DNA of 64,000 nucleotides, taken from NCBI GenBank assembly GCA_041875495.1, contig CP112982.1, positions 868,001 through 932,000 on the forward strand. Direction: 5' to 3'. Position 1 is the first letter of the stretch, and each line of letters opens with the position of its first letter. Origin of the DNA: Halomonas sp. CH40 (GTDB lineage Bacteria; Pseudomonadota; Gammaproteobacteria; Pseudomonadales; Halomonadaceae). The notes under the pieces were generated by a model. That model saw nothing but the letters and a program-made list of their open reading frames with translations, had not been told where the DNA came from and ran no database searches. The position numbers and the translations under genes were made by a program. Positions 26,090 through 35,459 of this stretch are shown in pieces.

Positions 26090-28921
26090 TTAGCGTGGGA
26101 AAGGTGTCAGCATTTCACGAAACTCGCTGATATCACTTTTCGTATCCTTGGGGTCAAAGCGGATATCCAGCTGGCGCTTGCGCAGCGTTGACCACACCTT
26201 GCGGAGCTCGTCTGCGCTTATATCCAGCGCCAGTTCAGCGCGCTGTTCGCGGCGGTTGAACACAACCTCGTTGAGTGCGGTGGCTTGCCAGTGACGGTTA
26301 GCGAGCGCCTCAAGTCGGGTATCCCGCTGGGTTAGCCGTTCAAACACGGCCTGGCGATAGGGCGCAAGTGCTTCGTCATCCAGCTCCTCCAGGCGTTCAT
26401 CGGCCCCTTGCAGGAAAGCATCCATGCGCTCGGCAATTGTAGCGCTTGGGGTTTCCGGGGATTGAACAATCATGGCAAGCCCTGGGGCTTCAAGCAGCGG
26501 TGAGTAACCGGCATTGACGATATAGCCAAGCTGCTCTTCTGTACGCAAGCGCTGATAAAACGGCGTTTCCAGCCATTGGGCCAAGACGCTCACGGCTGCC
26601 TGTTGGCGCAGCGAGGTGTCGTTGCCTTGCAGGTAACGCAGTACCAGTGATTCGTCGCGGGTACTTTCCGGGCGTAGAACGCTGGCCCCTGTCTTGACAT
26701 GAAGGGGTGTCAGTTCGCTAATGGCGTCCTGAGTGAGGCGTGGGCGCAGCTTGCCGCGTGTCAGTTCAGCTTGCTGTTCGGCCTGCTCAGCGGTCAGGTT
26801 GCCTACTGCCATGGCATCAACGTACAGTTTTTCAAGAAAGCGCTGGCGGAAATCTTCCAGGTGATGGATCTGCAGCCGCTGGCTGGCAGCGAGGAGTTCA
26901 CTGCTCGACCATTGAGGGGTCAGCAGGGCTTCACCGAGTGCGCGCTGGGCCTGGCGGGTGAGTGATGATTCCGGTGCATTGCGCCATTCGCGCTGCAGTT
27001 GATACTTCACCCGCTCGAAGGCGTTGGCTGAAATGGGCGCTTCGGCAAGTTGTGACAGTGTCTGCTCGATCAGGGGCGTCTGGCCGTCCCGCCAGCCGGA
27101 CAGAGCCAGGGTGATGCCTCTGGAGTGGGCATAACTGTTGACTGAATGCCCCGCCAACCAGGCCGGATAAAGGGATTCATTCAGACTATCATTCAGCCAA
27201 TTGGCCAGCAGCCTCGTCAGCACGGCTTCTTCCGCTGAATAGCTGGCGCTAGGGTGTTGCAGGCTGATGCGCCATTCCACCTTGGGCGTGTTAAAGCGTT
27301 CTTCCTGCATGTGCCAGGCACGAAAGCCGCGAGCCTCTATTAAGGCCTGTGGCTGTTCGTCGCTGCCTTCCAGCAGGGTCAGGTCATCGGCAATAAAGGG
27401 GTTGGGGGCAGGCAGGGCCAAGCCGGCCAATGGGTTGCCGGGAGTTGCGTCATCAAGGCGGCGCCATTGGGTATTAAACCAGGGGGATATCTGTTCGCTT
27501 TCCACGTCAGGGCCTGAGTAGACCCGAATCAGATTATCTGGTGTCAGGGCGTCCAGGTAAGTAAGGTGACGTTCAGGCTCGAAGCCGTCCATGCGGTAAG
27601 CAGCGTACTGAACATCTTCGGCCGGGTAACGCGACAGATTCATGGACAGGCGAGTGGCCTCCTGGCTGGGCGCGCCGGGCTGCTGGAAGCGGAAAGCCTG
27701 TTCACGCAGGCTGGCCTGTTCCTGGTAGCGCCATGCATCCAGGCCGTATTCACGAATGTTATTGATGGCGGCAAACAGGGTCGCCTGAATATCATCCAGG
27801 CGTTCAGCGCCTTTTGGCGTCAGGCTGACCGATACCGAAAAGAAAGCGTGTTGGCCATCGCGCCGACCGGTACCTGCTGACAGGCCGTCAGCCAGCCCTT
27901 CATCACGTAGCAGTGCCAGGGCGCTGCCTTCCCCTTCATCGCCCAGAAGGTGAGCAATCAGCTGAGTCGGCTGTGTCTGGTAATCACTGATAGGGTCCGG
28001 GATTGGAAAGTGAAACCGCACCTGACGGCGATCCTGTAGCGACTGACGCTGCAGGTAAATGGGCAGGCTGTTGTCCTGTACAAATGGAACGTCAATTTCC
28101 GCTGCGTTGAGCCCGCGGTTGGGAATATCCACAAAGCGCTCGGCAACCCAGTTCTCCAGGGTATCCAGTGATTGCGGGGCCACAATCGCCAGCGTCATGA
28201 CATTGGCATCGTAATGCTGACGGTAGAACTTGATCACCCGGTCACGCAGGGAAGGCTCACCGTCGGGCCGGTCGGCCAGGGTTTCACGGCTGCCCACGGC
28301 GAAACGAGTCATGGGGTGATCCTGATTGAGCACCTGATTGAGGGCATCGTTCTCGCGGCGGGCTTCGTCGCGAATGCGCGCCATGTATTCTGAGTGAACG
28401 ATATTGCGCTCGCTATCCAGCTTGTCGGCATTGAACAGCGGCGTCAGGAAGAAAGCACTGAATCTATCCAGCGCGCCGGGCAGGGCGGAAGGCTCGATAT
28501 CAAAGAAGTAATTGGTGTCCTGGGGCGCGGTAAACGCATTAAAAGAGCCGGCGTTACGCGAAATATAGCCCTGGTAGGCGTCTGACTCAGGAAACGGCTC
28601 GGTGCCCAGAAACAGCATGTGTTCAAGAAAGTGTGCCAGACCCTGAAGGTCTTCCGGATCCTGAGCACTGCCCACGCGAATATTCATTGAGGTCGCGGCC
28701 TTGTCTGCTTGCGGGTCGCTGACCAGCAGGGTTTGCAGACCATTGTCGAGGGTCAGGACGCGATAGTCGCGTTCATCATGAGGGCTGACGATAGGGCTCT
28801 CCACTTGGCTGACGCCATCGGTTGAGCTGGCGTTGGCCAGCGGTATGTAGAGCATTCCCAGCGATAGCAGGGCCGAGGTGGCCAAAGGGTGGCCAGATGA
28901 AAAATATAGAAAACGTAACAT
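26090..28921 (-). CDS. Pitrilysin-like M16 zinc metalloprotease
   Basis: This insulinase-family periplasmic peptidase (943 residues) resembles protease III. An N-terminal signal peptide (about 1-32, ending PLANA) is followed by the inverted zinc motif HFLEH (97-101), with the third ligand Glu about 75 residues on in the SERNIVHSEY region. Three further M16 domains follow. It starts one base after the SRAP-like gene stop, with its ribosome site inside that gene, so the two are co-transcribed. It probably degrades small periplasmic peptides. Confidence 0.92.
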   Translation of the reverse strand: MLRFLYFSSGHPLATSALLSLGMLYIPLANASSTDGVSQVESPIVSPHDERDYRVLTLDNGLQTLLVSDPQADKAATSMNIRVGSAQDPEDLQGLAHFLEHMLFLGTEPFPESDAYQGYISRNAGSFNAFTAPQDTNYFFDIEPSALPGALDRFSAFFLTPLFNADKLDSERNIVHSEYMARIRDEARRENDALNQVLNQDHPMTRFAVGSRETLADRPDGEPSLRDRVIKFYRQHYDANVMTLAIVAPQSLDTLENWVAERFVDIPNRGLNAAEIDVPFVQDNSLPIYLQRQSLQDRRQVRFHFPIPDPISDYQTQPTQLIAHLLGDEGEGSALALLRDEGLADGLSAGTGRRDGQHAFFSVSVSLTPKGAERLDDIQATLFAAINNIREYGLDAWRYQEQASLREQAFRFQQPGAPSQEATRLSMNLSRYPAEDVQYAAYRMDGFEPERHLTYLDALTPDNLIRVYSGPDVESEQISPWFNTQWRRLDDATPGNPLAGLALPAPNPFIADDLTLLEGSDEQPQALIEARGFRAWHMQEERFNTPKVEWRISLQHPSASYSAEEAVLTRLLANWLNDSLNESLYPAWLAGHSVNSYAHSRGITLALSGWRDGQTPLIEQTLSQLAEAPISANAFERVKYQLQREWRNAPESSLTRQAQRALGEALLTPQWSSSELLAASQRLQIHHLEDFRQRFLEKLYVDAMAVGNLTAEQAEQQAELTRGKLRPRLTQDAISELTPLHVKTGASVLRPESTRDESLVLRYLQGNDTSLRQQAAVSVLAQWLETPFYQRLRTEEQLGYIVNAGYSPLLEAPGLAMIVQSPETPSATIAERMDAFLQGADERLEELDDEALAPYRQAVFERLTQRDTRLEALANRHWQATALNEVVFNRREQRAELALDISADELRKVWSTLRKRQLDIRFDPKDTKSDISEFREMLTPFPR

Positions 28922-29608
28922 TCACGACTCCTGAGTCGATGCCCATTTCAGCATTGGCCCAACGGGGTGGGCGCAAGCAGGTGACTGATAGGCGGGATTG
29001 TTGACATGTCTTGATACCGGAAAAGCGCCCAACAGTTCCAAAGGTGCGGGGGTTAGTTGCTGTTTAATAGCGTGCAATGTGCTTGCCGGGTGTAGCCAAG
29101 TATCCAGTTGGTTTGGCGCAATGATGACTGGAAGACGGTCAGTCACTGCTGCCAGGCAGGCATTGGCGGGCACGGTAATCAGTGCCATTGAATCGTTAAA
29201 GGTGGTCAGGCTGGTGTGATAGCGACACCATAACCCTGCCAGCAATAACGGTGAGCGTTGGGTATGAGTGATCAGGTACGGCTGTTTGCCCCGCGGCTGA
29301 ACCTTCCAGGCATAGAAACCGCTGACAGGTACAACGCAGCGGCGTGCCTGCAGAGCCTCGCGAAACATTGGCCGACTTTCCAGCGTTTCAGCGCGCGCAT
29401 TGTGGGGAGCGTGATCGAGAACCTCAAGCCAAGGGGGCGTTAACCCCCAGAACAGGGTGCCCAGTTGGCGCTTACCATGCTCCCAGCGAATAGCGGATAC
29501 CCCCTGGCGAGGCGCCAGGTTGGGCGAGGTTATTGGTGGTTCTGCACAGCTGATCGGGGCTAGCCAGTCAGCCAGTGGTAAATCACGTACATAAAGGCGT
29601 CCTGTCAC
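28922..29608 (-). CDS. SRAP-fold (YedK/HMCES-like) protein lacking catalytic residues
   Basis: This 228-residue protein matches the SRAP family along its length: an MxGR start, NARAET (70-75), RRCVVPVSGFYAWK (89-102), TDRLPVII and the terminal VSRHVNNPAYQSPACAHPV. SRAP proteins use Cys2 to crosslink abasic sites, with a Glu (in FYEW) and a His (before DRMP) as helpers. Here these are Thr2, Ala100 and Thr156; only the conserved Asn70 remains. The start is GTG with GGAGAG, and the second codon is ACA. It is intact but probably not an AP-site crosslinker. It could bind DNA without chemistry. Confidence 0.85.
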   Translation of the reverse strand: MTGRLYVRDLPLADWLAPISCAEPPITSPNLAPRQGVSAIRWEHGKRQLGTLFWGLTPPWLEVLDHAPHNARAETLESRPMFREALQARRCVVPVSGFYAWKVQPRGKQPYLITHTQRSPLLLAGLWCRYHTSLTTFNDSMALITVPANACLAAVTDRLPVIIAPNQLDTWLHPASTLHAIKQQLTPAPLELLGAFPVSRHVNNPAYQSPACAHPVGPMLKWASTQES

Positions 29609-29720
29609 GTCACTCTCCGTTCAATGGGCCCTTCGATGGGGAGTTTACACCTCACAGGTGGCGCTTGATGTTGTGAACTTGATGAGCTGCAGGCAAATTG
29701 ATAAATAAGCTATACAATAG

Positions 29721-29741
29721 TATCGAAAACAGTGTTTGATA
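29721..29741. promoter_or_regulatory. Candidate operator for the TetR-type regulator
   Basis: A 21-bp imperfect palindrome with arms TATCGAAAAC and GTGTTTGATA lies 82 nt before the regulator start; two of ten arm pairs mismatch. Surrounding sequence is AT-rich (TTGATA at 29698-29703, TATACAAT just before it). Autoregulation is inferred from position only. Confidence 0.4.
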
Positions 29742-29822
29742 TAAGGTATCCTATACGAACCTGATCATGTAAAACAGCATGAAATCAGGCCTTCCTTCCG
29801 CAGTAAACCTGAAGAGAATGCC

Positions 29823-30437
29823 ATGGCACGCCCACGACAGCATGCGCCCGATGCCCTCCATGCGCAGGTAATGCATGCCTGTGATGCCTGGCTGGCAGAC
29901 AAACCGGTTCACGGCTTGTCTTTGCGTGCGATTGCCCGCGAAGTAGGCTGTGCGCCAAGCACTTTGCTCAAACTGTATGGCAGCTTCAATAACCTGCTTC
30001 AATATGTCAACGTTGACACCCTGGCACGTTTGCAGCATACGATTACCAGCCTGAACACCAATGCGCCAGAACCCTGGCTGCGGGCACTGGCACATACTTA
30101 CTGGCAGTTTGCCAAACAGGACTGCTACCGCTGGCAGCTGCTGTTTGATTATCCATTGGCTCAGGAGGGTGAGCTTGATAAGCGCCAGAGTGATTTGATC
30201 GAAGCGCTGTTCACTCAGGTGGAAACCAGCCTGAAAGAATACCAACCCGCTCTGGATGACCTGGAGGCGCGGCGGTTGGGGCGTACCCTGTGGGGTAGCG
30301 TACACGGTCTGGTTCAGCTGGGTTTAAATGAGCGTCTGGGCTATTGGCAGGGTCAGCAGTTAAAGGTCGATGAGTTGTTGGAACAGTTGTTAAGTACCGT
30401 GCTTGCCGGTCTGCGTCATATTGAGGACGATGTGTGA
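29823..30437 (+). CDS. TetR-family transcriptional regulator
   Basis: This 204-residue protein has an N-terminal TetR HTH (LSLRAIAREVGCAPSTLLKLYGSFNNLLQYVN, about residues 33-64) and a helical ligand/dimer domain of the WHG type (ALAHTYWQFAKQD, RTLWGSVHGLVQLGL). It overlaps the following PlsC-like gene by 4 nt (GTGA), so it probably regulates or co-varies with membrane-lipid or fatty-acid metabolism. The ligand is unknown. Confidence 0.88.
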   Translation: MARPRQHAPDALHAQVMHACDAWLADKPVHGLSLRAIAREVGCAPSTLLKLYGSFNNLLQYVNVDTLARLQHTITSLNTNAPEPWLRALAHTYWQFAKQDCYRWQLLFDYPLAQEGELDKRQSDLIEALFTQVETSLKEYQPALDDLEARRLGRTLWGSVHGLVQLGLNERLGYWQGQQLKVDELLEQLLSTVLAGLRHIEDDV

Positions 30438-31114
30438 CCCTTGCGCGAGTGCGAACACGCCACCTGCTGCGCAAGGTGATTTATGCCCTGGTGCGGCTTA
30501 TCTATCGTTTGCGCATTCAGGGGCGCGAGAATGTTCCCCGTCATGGGGCGGCGCTGATGGTCTGCAATCACGTCAGCTATATGGATGCACTGGTGCTCGG
30601 CGGCGCCTGCCCGCGGCCGATACGTTTTGTGATGGACCAGACCATTTTTAACTCACCCGTGCTGCAATGGTGGTTCAAATGGGTTGGGGTGATCCCGATT
30701 GCTTCTGAACGCCGCGATCCGGGGTCGCTAAGGCGTGCCCTTGACGACGTCAGTGCGGCGCTGGCCAACGGTGAAATTGTTATGGTATTTCCAGAGGGCC
30801 GGCTGACCCGGGATGGTGAGGTGGGCAGCTTTAGGCGCGGTATTGAAACCATACTGGCGCGTGATAACGTGCCGGTTGTTCCGGTCGGGCTGGCAGGTTT
30901 ATGGGGGTCATGGACATCCAATGCGAGTGGCCCAGCCCTGAAGACCTGGCCACGCCGCTGGCGAGCCCGGGTAACGCTGAATTTTGGCAAGGCCCTCGAC
31001 CCACTGATGATTTCAAAGACGTTAGGCCATGAGATTGCCTTGCGGCGCTATCTTGAAACTCAGGTACGCAGCCTCAAAGAGGCCGCCCAGCAGGGCGGCC
31101 ATCCTGACGATTAG
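30434..31114 (+). CDS. PlsC-like 1-acylglycerol-3-phosphate acyltransferase
   Basis: This 226-residue membrane-associated acyltransferase has the catalytic NHVSYMD (H46, D51, HX4D) and the phosphate-binding FPEGRLTRDG (about 119-128). It transfers an acyl chain to lysophosphatidate or a related acceptor. The start is a GTG overlapping the TetR gene stop, giving coupled translation. The 3' end overlaps the convergent CNNM gene by 4 nt. Confidence 0.88.
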   Translation: MTLARVRTRHLLRKVIYALVRLIYRLRIQGRENVPRHGAALMVCNHVSYMDALVLGGACPRPIRFVMDQTIFNSPVLQWWFKWVGVIPIASERRDPGSLRRALDDVSAALANGEIVMVFPEGRLTRDGEVGSFRRGIETILARDNVPVVPVGLAGLWGSWTSNASGPALKTWPRRWRARVTLNFGKALDPLMISKTLGHEIALRRYLETQVRSLKEAAQQGGHPDD

Positions 31115-32385
31115 CGGCGCGGCAGGCGTACTGCTGGCCAGCAGCGTGCTGATGTGATCAGGTTGTCGCGAATTTCCAGGATTTCCATGCGAATTGAGCC
31201 TATCTGCAGGGAGGCAGGGCCTTCCGGAAAAGACTCAAGATGCTCTAGAATCAGGCCGTTGAGGGTTTTAGGCCCATCGGTTGGCAGCTTCCAGCCCAGC
31301 ATTTTATTGATCTCACGGATATTGGCGGTACCTTCGATCACATGGCTGCCATCGTCCTGCTGGTGAATTTCCTGGTCTTCGGAAACATCTGTGGTGAACT
31401 CGCCGACAATCTCTTCAAGAATATCCTCCAGCGTGACCAGACCTTCCACATCACCGTATTCATCCACGACGATGCCAATCCGGCGCTTCTGCTTCTGGAA
31501 GTTAAGCAGTTGGGTATGCAGCGGGGTGGATTCGGGGATGAAGTAAGGCTCACGAGCCTCCTGCACAATCGCCGCCTTGGTGACTTCCGAGCGGGAAAGG
31601 AAGCGAGCGGCATTGCGCAAGTGCAACATGCCGATGATGTTGTTGATGTCGCCCTTGAAAATCGGCAGCCGGGTGTGCTGGCTAGTGCGTATCTGGGCAA
31701 GAATATCCGCCAGTGAGTCATCAAGGTCGATGCCCAGCACTTCATGGCGCGGTACCATGATGTCGTTCACCGTGACGTTTTCAAGATCGAGGATTGACAG
31801 CAGCATCGTCTGGTGGCGGTAAGGAATCATAGTGCCCGCCTCGTGGACAACGGTGCGTAGCTCATCCCGGGTCAGGCTATCGCCGCCGTTTTCTACGCTT
31901 TTGACTCCCAGCAGGCGCAACAGGCCGTTGGATATCAGGCTGACCAGCAGCACCAGCGGGTAGAGAAGCTTGAGCAGCGGCTCCAGAATCCGTGAGGCCG
32001 GGTAGGCAATGCGTTCCGGTTTGATAGCCGCATAGGTCTTGGGCGTGACTTCGGCAAAAATCAGGATGGTGATGGTCAGTATCAGAGTGGCGATAGCGGG
32101 GCCGGTCACTTCGCCGAAAAAATGAATGGCGATGATGGTGGCGATGGACGCTGCCAGATTGTTGATGAAGTTGTTGCCGATCAGGATCACGCCAATCAGT
32201 CGGTCTGGGCGCGCCAGCAAACGAAGCACACGCTTGGCTTGGGTGTCGCCGCTATTGGCCTGATGGCTCAGGCGATAGCGGTTGATCGACATCATGCCGG
32301 TTTCAGAGCTCGAAAAGAAAGCAGAAAGCAGAATCAGTAGGGCGAGTAATCCGAACAATAACCCCAAGGGGAAGTCGTCGCTCAA
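31111..32385 (-). CDS. CNNM/CorC-family membrane protein with CBS pair (YfjD-like)
   Basis: This 424-residue protein has an N-terminal DUF21 membrane domain with four hydrophobic segments (about 1-190), a CBS pair (MVPRHEVLGIDLDD..., about 205-335) and a CorC_HlyC domain at the C-terminus (DDGSHVIEGTANIREINKMLG). The family is linked to Mg2+/Co2+ export. The start is TTG with AAAGGA upstream. Its position next to ypjD and ffh matches E. coli yfjD-ypjD-ffh, supporting orthology with YfjD/CorB. Confidence 0.9.
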   Translation of the reverse strand: MSDDFPLGLLFGLLALLILLSAFFSSSETGMMSINRYRLSHQANSGDTQAKRVLRLLARPDRLIGVILIGNNFINNLAASIATIIAIHFFGEVTGPAIATLILTITILIFAEVTPKTYAAIKPERIAYPASRILEPLLKLLYPLVLLVSLISNGLLRLLGVKSVENGGDSLTRDELRTVVHEAGTMIPYRHQTMLLSILDLENVTVNDIMVPRHEVLGIDLDDSLADILAQIRTSQHTRLPIFKGDINNIIGMLHLRNAARFLSRSEVTKAAIVQEAREPYFIPESTPLHTQLLNFQKQKRRIGIVVDEYGDVEGLVTLEDILEEIVGEFTTDVSEDQEIHQQDDGSHVIEGTANIREINKMLGWKLPTDGPKTLNGLILEHLESFPEGPASLQIGSIRMEILEIRDNLITSARCWPAVRLPRR

Positions 32386-32491
32386 GTTGAAGGTTCCTTT
32401 ATTGCTGGGTAGTCCGATTGTCAGAAGATAATGTACAGAATGTCAAACAGTTCCGTGTTGCACCAGAAAGCGTTGTGGTGTCAGGCTCGCA

Positions 32492-33289
32492 TCAGGCGCC
32501 AAGCAGGATCTCCAGCACGAACTTGCTACCAAAGTAAGCCAGAATCAGAAAAATGCCCCCTGTCAGCGTCCACTTGACGGCCCGCATGCCGCGCCAGCCA
32601 AAGCGGTAACGGCCTACCAGCAGTGTCGCTAATATCAACCAGGCAGTAATCGACAGGACGGTTTTGTGCGCCAGATGCTGGGCAAACAGGTTATCCAGAA
32701 ACAGAAAGCCGCTAATGATCGAGAGTGTCAGTAGCAGTACGCCGGCCCAGACAAGTTCGAACAGCACACGCTCCATGGTGGTGAGCGGCGGCAGTGATTG
32801 GACAATGCCGCGAATGTGATGATGGCGCAGCGCCTGATTCTGCAGGCCAACCAATACTGCCTGCGCCGCTGCAATCGCAATGGTTGCAAAGGCCAGCGCG
32901 GAGCTGACTGCGTGGAGAAGAATGCCTGGCGTAAGCCCTCTTGCGCTGCCCTCGCTAGGTAATCCAGCGGCTGCAATCAGGGCAATGCCGGCAATAGGGA
33001 ATAGTGCGATACCCGCATTCAGCACCGGCTTGAACAGGCTGGCGACCAGAACGACATTGACGGCCACCGCCATGAAAAGGGTAACGCTGGTGGTGAAGCC
33101 GGGCAGAAAGCCGGGCGATTGCCCCAATAGCTTGACCACCAGAGGGATGTGCAGCAAAAGCCCCAGTGTGGCCAGCATGCGCACCAGTATCGGGCGGGCG
33201 GGCAAGCGGCGTAAAAGTGACAGCCCCTGCCAGAGGGCCGCCGCCATATAAAGAACAAGAGCAAGGGTGGCGAATGGGAGCGCCTGCAT
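32492..33289 (-). CDS. ypjD: YpjD/CcsA-type cytochrome c assembly-like membrane protein
   Basis: This 265-residue protein has about eight transmembrane segments and the CcsA/CcmF-type core (LHAVSSALAFATIAIAAAQAVLVGLQ, HKTVLSITAWLILATLL with conserved His). It lies divergent from ffh as in other gammaproteobacteria. YpjD orthologues have been linked to the CorB/Mg2+ axis rather than cytochrome c; the exact role here is unknown. Confidence 0.85.
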   Translation of the reverse strand: MQALPFATLALVLYMAAALWQGLSLLRRLPARPILVRMLATLGLLLHIPLVVKLLGQSPGFLPGFTTSVTLFMAVAVNVVLVASLFKPVLNAGIALFPIAGIALIAAAGLPSEGSARGLTPGILLHAVSSALAFATIAIAAAQAVLVGLQNQALRHHHIRGIVQSLPPLTTMERVLFELVWAGVLLLTLSIISGFLFLDNLFAQHLAHKTVLSITAWLILATLLVGRYRFGWRGMRAVKWTLTGGIFLILAYFGSKFVLEILLGA

Positions 33290-33517
33290 GATGCTATCCG
33301 TGCGCGTTAAGCGAGTAAGTGAAACCTGTCAGATTCGGGGTCAGAACTGTTGGCCCTACTATAACCAATCCTTTGCGCTGCGCACAGTCGTCACGAATGA
33401 AACACAACGTCTCGGCTACTTCGACCATGGAGAGTCGTGGCTTCAGCGCGTATAATCAGCGCATTCAATGTCCGCGGTACTTGCGCCGGGCGACCAAGAC
33501 AGAGGCAGAGAGGCCCC

Positions 33518-34936
33518 ATGTTTCAGAATCTTAGCGAGCGTCTTTCCCAGACGCTGAAGTCGATCAAGGGTCAGGCGCGCCTGACTGACGACAATATCCA
33601 GTCAACCCTTCGGGAAGTGCGCCGAGCGCTGCTGGAAGCTGACGTAGCGCTTCCTGTTGTCAAGGATTTCATCGAGCGCGTACGCGAACGGGCCGTAGGG
33701 CAGGAAGTTTCCAAGAGTCTTTCTCCGGGCCAGCAGTTCGTCAAGATTGTCCAGCAGGAACTTGAAGCGACCATGGGCGAGGCCAACGAAGGCCTGACGC
33801 TTAAAGGGTCGCCTGCGGTTGTGCTGATGGCAGGTTTGCAGGGCGCGGGTAAAACCACCTCTGTGGCCAAGCTGGCACGCTATCTGCGCGAGCGCGAGAA
33901 GAAGAAGGTGCTGGTGGTTTCCGCTGACGTTTACCGCCCGGCGGCTATCGACCAGCTGGAAACGCTGGCAAAAGAGGTTGAGGTGGAATTCTTCCCCTCC
34001 CGCTCTGACCAGAAACCGGTAGATATCGCCATGGCGGCCATCAAGCACGCCAGGATCCAGTTCCACGATGTACTTTTGGTGGATACCGCCGGTCGCCTTG
34101 CCATTGATGAAGCCATGATGGCGGAAATCCAGGCGCTGCATACAGCGATTACTCCCCAGGAAACCCTGTTCGTTGTTGACGCCATGACCGGCCAGGATGC
34201 GGTCAATACCGCCAAGGCGTTCAATGAAGCCCTGCCACTGACCGGTGTGATCCTGACCAAGGCTGACGGTGATGCCCGCGGGGGGGCAGCCCTGTCCGTG
34301 CGCCACGTCACTGGTAAGCCAATCAAGTTCATGGGGGTCGGTGAAAAAGTCGACGCTCTGGAACCCTTCCACCCGGATCGCGTGGCCTCACGCATTCTGG
34401 GCATGGGCGACATGCTGTCGCTGATCGAAGAAGCCGAGCGCACGGTCGACAAGTCCAAAGCCGAGCAGTTGGCCAAGAAGGTCAAGAAAGGTGATGGCTT
34501 TGATTTGGAAGACTTCCGCGACCAGCTCCAGCAGCTCAAGAAAATGGGCGGCATGAGTGGCCTGATGGGCAAGCTGCCCGGCATGGGGCAGATGGCCGAA
34601 ATGGCACAAGGGCCAGGGCCTGAAAAGGAGCTGGGCAAACTTGAGGCGCTGATCAACTCGATGACGCCTAAGGAGCGCCAGAAGCCGGAAATTATCAATG
34701 GTTCGCGCAAACGTCGAATTGCCGCCGGTGCCGGGCTTCAGGTGCCCGACCTGAACCGTTTGCTGAAACAGCATAAACAGATGCAGAAGATGATGAAAAA
34801 AGCCGGTAAAAAAGGCGGCATGCAGAAAATGATGCGCGGAATGTCCGGCATGATGGGTGGCCAGGGGCCTGGCGGCCCAGGAGGCATAGGCGGAATGGGT
34901 GGCCCTGGCGGCCCGGGTGGTTTGCCCCGGCGCTAG
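33518..34936 (+). CDS. ffh: Signal recognition particle protein Ffh
   Basis: This GTPase binds 4.5S RNA and signal sequences of nascent membrane proteins. It has 472 residues from ATG 33518 (AGAGAGG site); the open frame runs further upstream without conservation. There is an N domain, a G domain with GLQGAGKTTS, VDTAGRLAID and TKADGDARGG, then the Met-rich M domain. The C-terminal ~60 residues are unusually rich in Met/Gly (MMGGQGPGGPGG repeats). Its receptor FtsY is encoded at 60160. Confidence 0.98.
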   Translation: MFQNLSERLSQTLKSIKGQARLTDDNIQSTLREVRRALLEADVALPVVKDFIERVRERAVGQEVSKSLSPGQQFVKIVQQELEATMGEANEGLTLKGSPAVVLMAGLQGAGKTTSVAKLARYLREREKKKVLVVSADVYRPAAIDQLETLAKEVEVEFFPSRSDQKPVDIAMAAIKHARIQFHDVLLVDTAGRLAIDEAMMAEIQALHTAITPQETLFVVDAMTGQDAVNTAKAFNEALPLTGVILTKADGDARGGAALSVRHVTGKPIKFMGVGEKVDALEPFHPDRVASRILGMGDMLSLIEEAERTVDKSKAEQLAKKVKKGDGFDLEDFRDQLQQLKKMGGMSGLMGKLPGMGQMAEMAQGPGPEKELGKLEALINSMTPKERQKPEIINGSRKRRIAAGAGLQVPDLNRLLKQHKQMQKMMKKAGKKGGMQKMMRGMSGMMGGQGPGGPGGIGGMGGPGGPGGLPRR

Positions 34937-35053
34937 TTTTCACTGGCCGAGGCTTTCCAAATAGCCCGCATTTGCGTAGAATGCTGCCTCTTCATGTGTA
35001 GGGGTGTGCCCGTTATATGCCGCTTTCTGCACCATGTGGGCTTAAACACGATC

Positions 35054-35100
35054 TTATATCGTTGATCGATTTATATCGTTGATCGTTTATATCGTTGATA
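35054..35100. repeat. Three imperfect tandem repeats upstream of rpsP
   Basis: Units TTATATCGTTGATCGAT (35054-35070), TTATATCGTTGATCGT (35071-35086) and TTATATCGTTGATA (35087-35100) lie in the ffh-rpsP spacer, about 60 nt before the rpsP start. They may overlap the rpsP operon promoter or leader. Confidence 0.85.
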
Positions 35101-35162
35101 TAGAGGTACTAAACCACAGCGGTTTGGCTCTCTTGTAACCTCAACCGAAGGATAGTTATCGT

Positions 35163-35411
35163 ATGGTTACCATTCGTTTGGCACGTGGTGGCGCCAAGAA
35201 GCGTCCCTTTTATCACCTCACCGTGACGGATTCGCGTAACGCCCGTGATGGTCGTTTCATCGAGCGTATCGGCTTCTTCAACCCGGTCGCCCGCGGCCAG
35301 GAAGAGCGTCTGCGTGTTGATCTGGAGCGTGTTGCTCACTGGCAGAGCCATGGCGCGCAGCTGTCTGGCCGTGTTGCTGAGTTGGTCAAAGAAGCACGCA
35401 AGCAGGCGTAA
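35163..35411 (+). CDS. rpsP: Ribosomal protein bS16
   Basis: This is an 82-residue 30S subunit protein ([41 protein letters not shown]), full length. First gene of the rpsP-rimM-trmD-rplS operon. It is preceded by CCGAAGGATAG. Confidence 0.98.
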   Translation: MVTIRLARGGAKKRPFYHLTVTDSRNARDGRFIERIGFFNPVARGQEERLRVDLERVAHWQSHGAQLSGRVAELVKEARKQA

Positions 35412-35459
35412 GCCTTTGAATGGCGCTTAGCGTCATTAGCTGTTGAACTGGGGTCGTCA

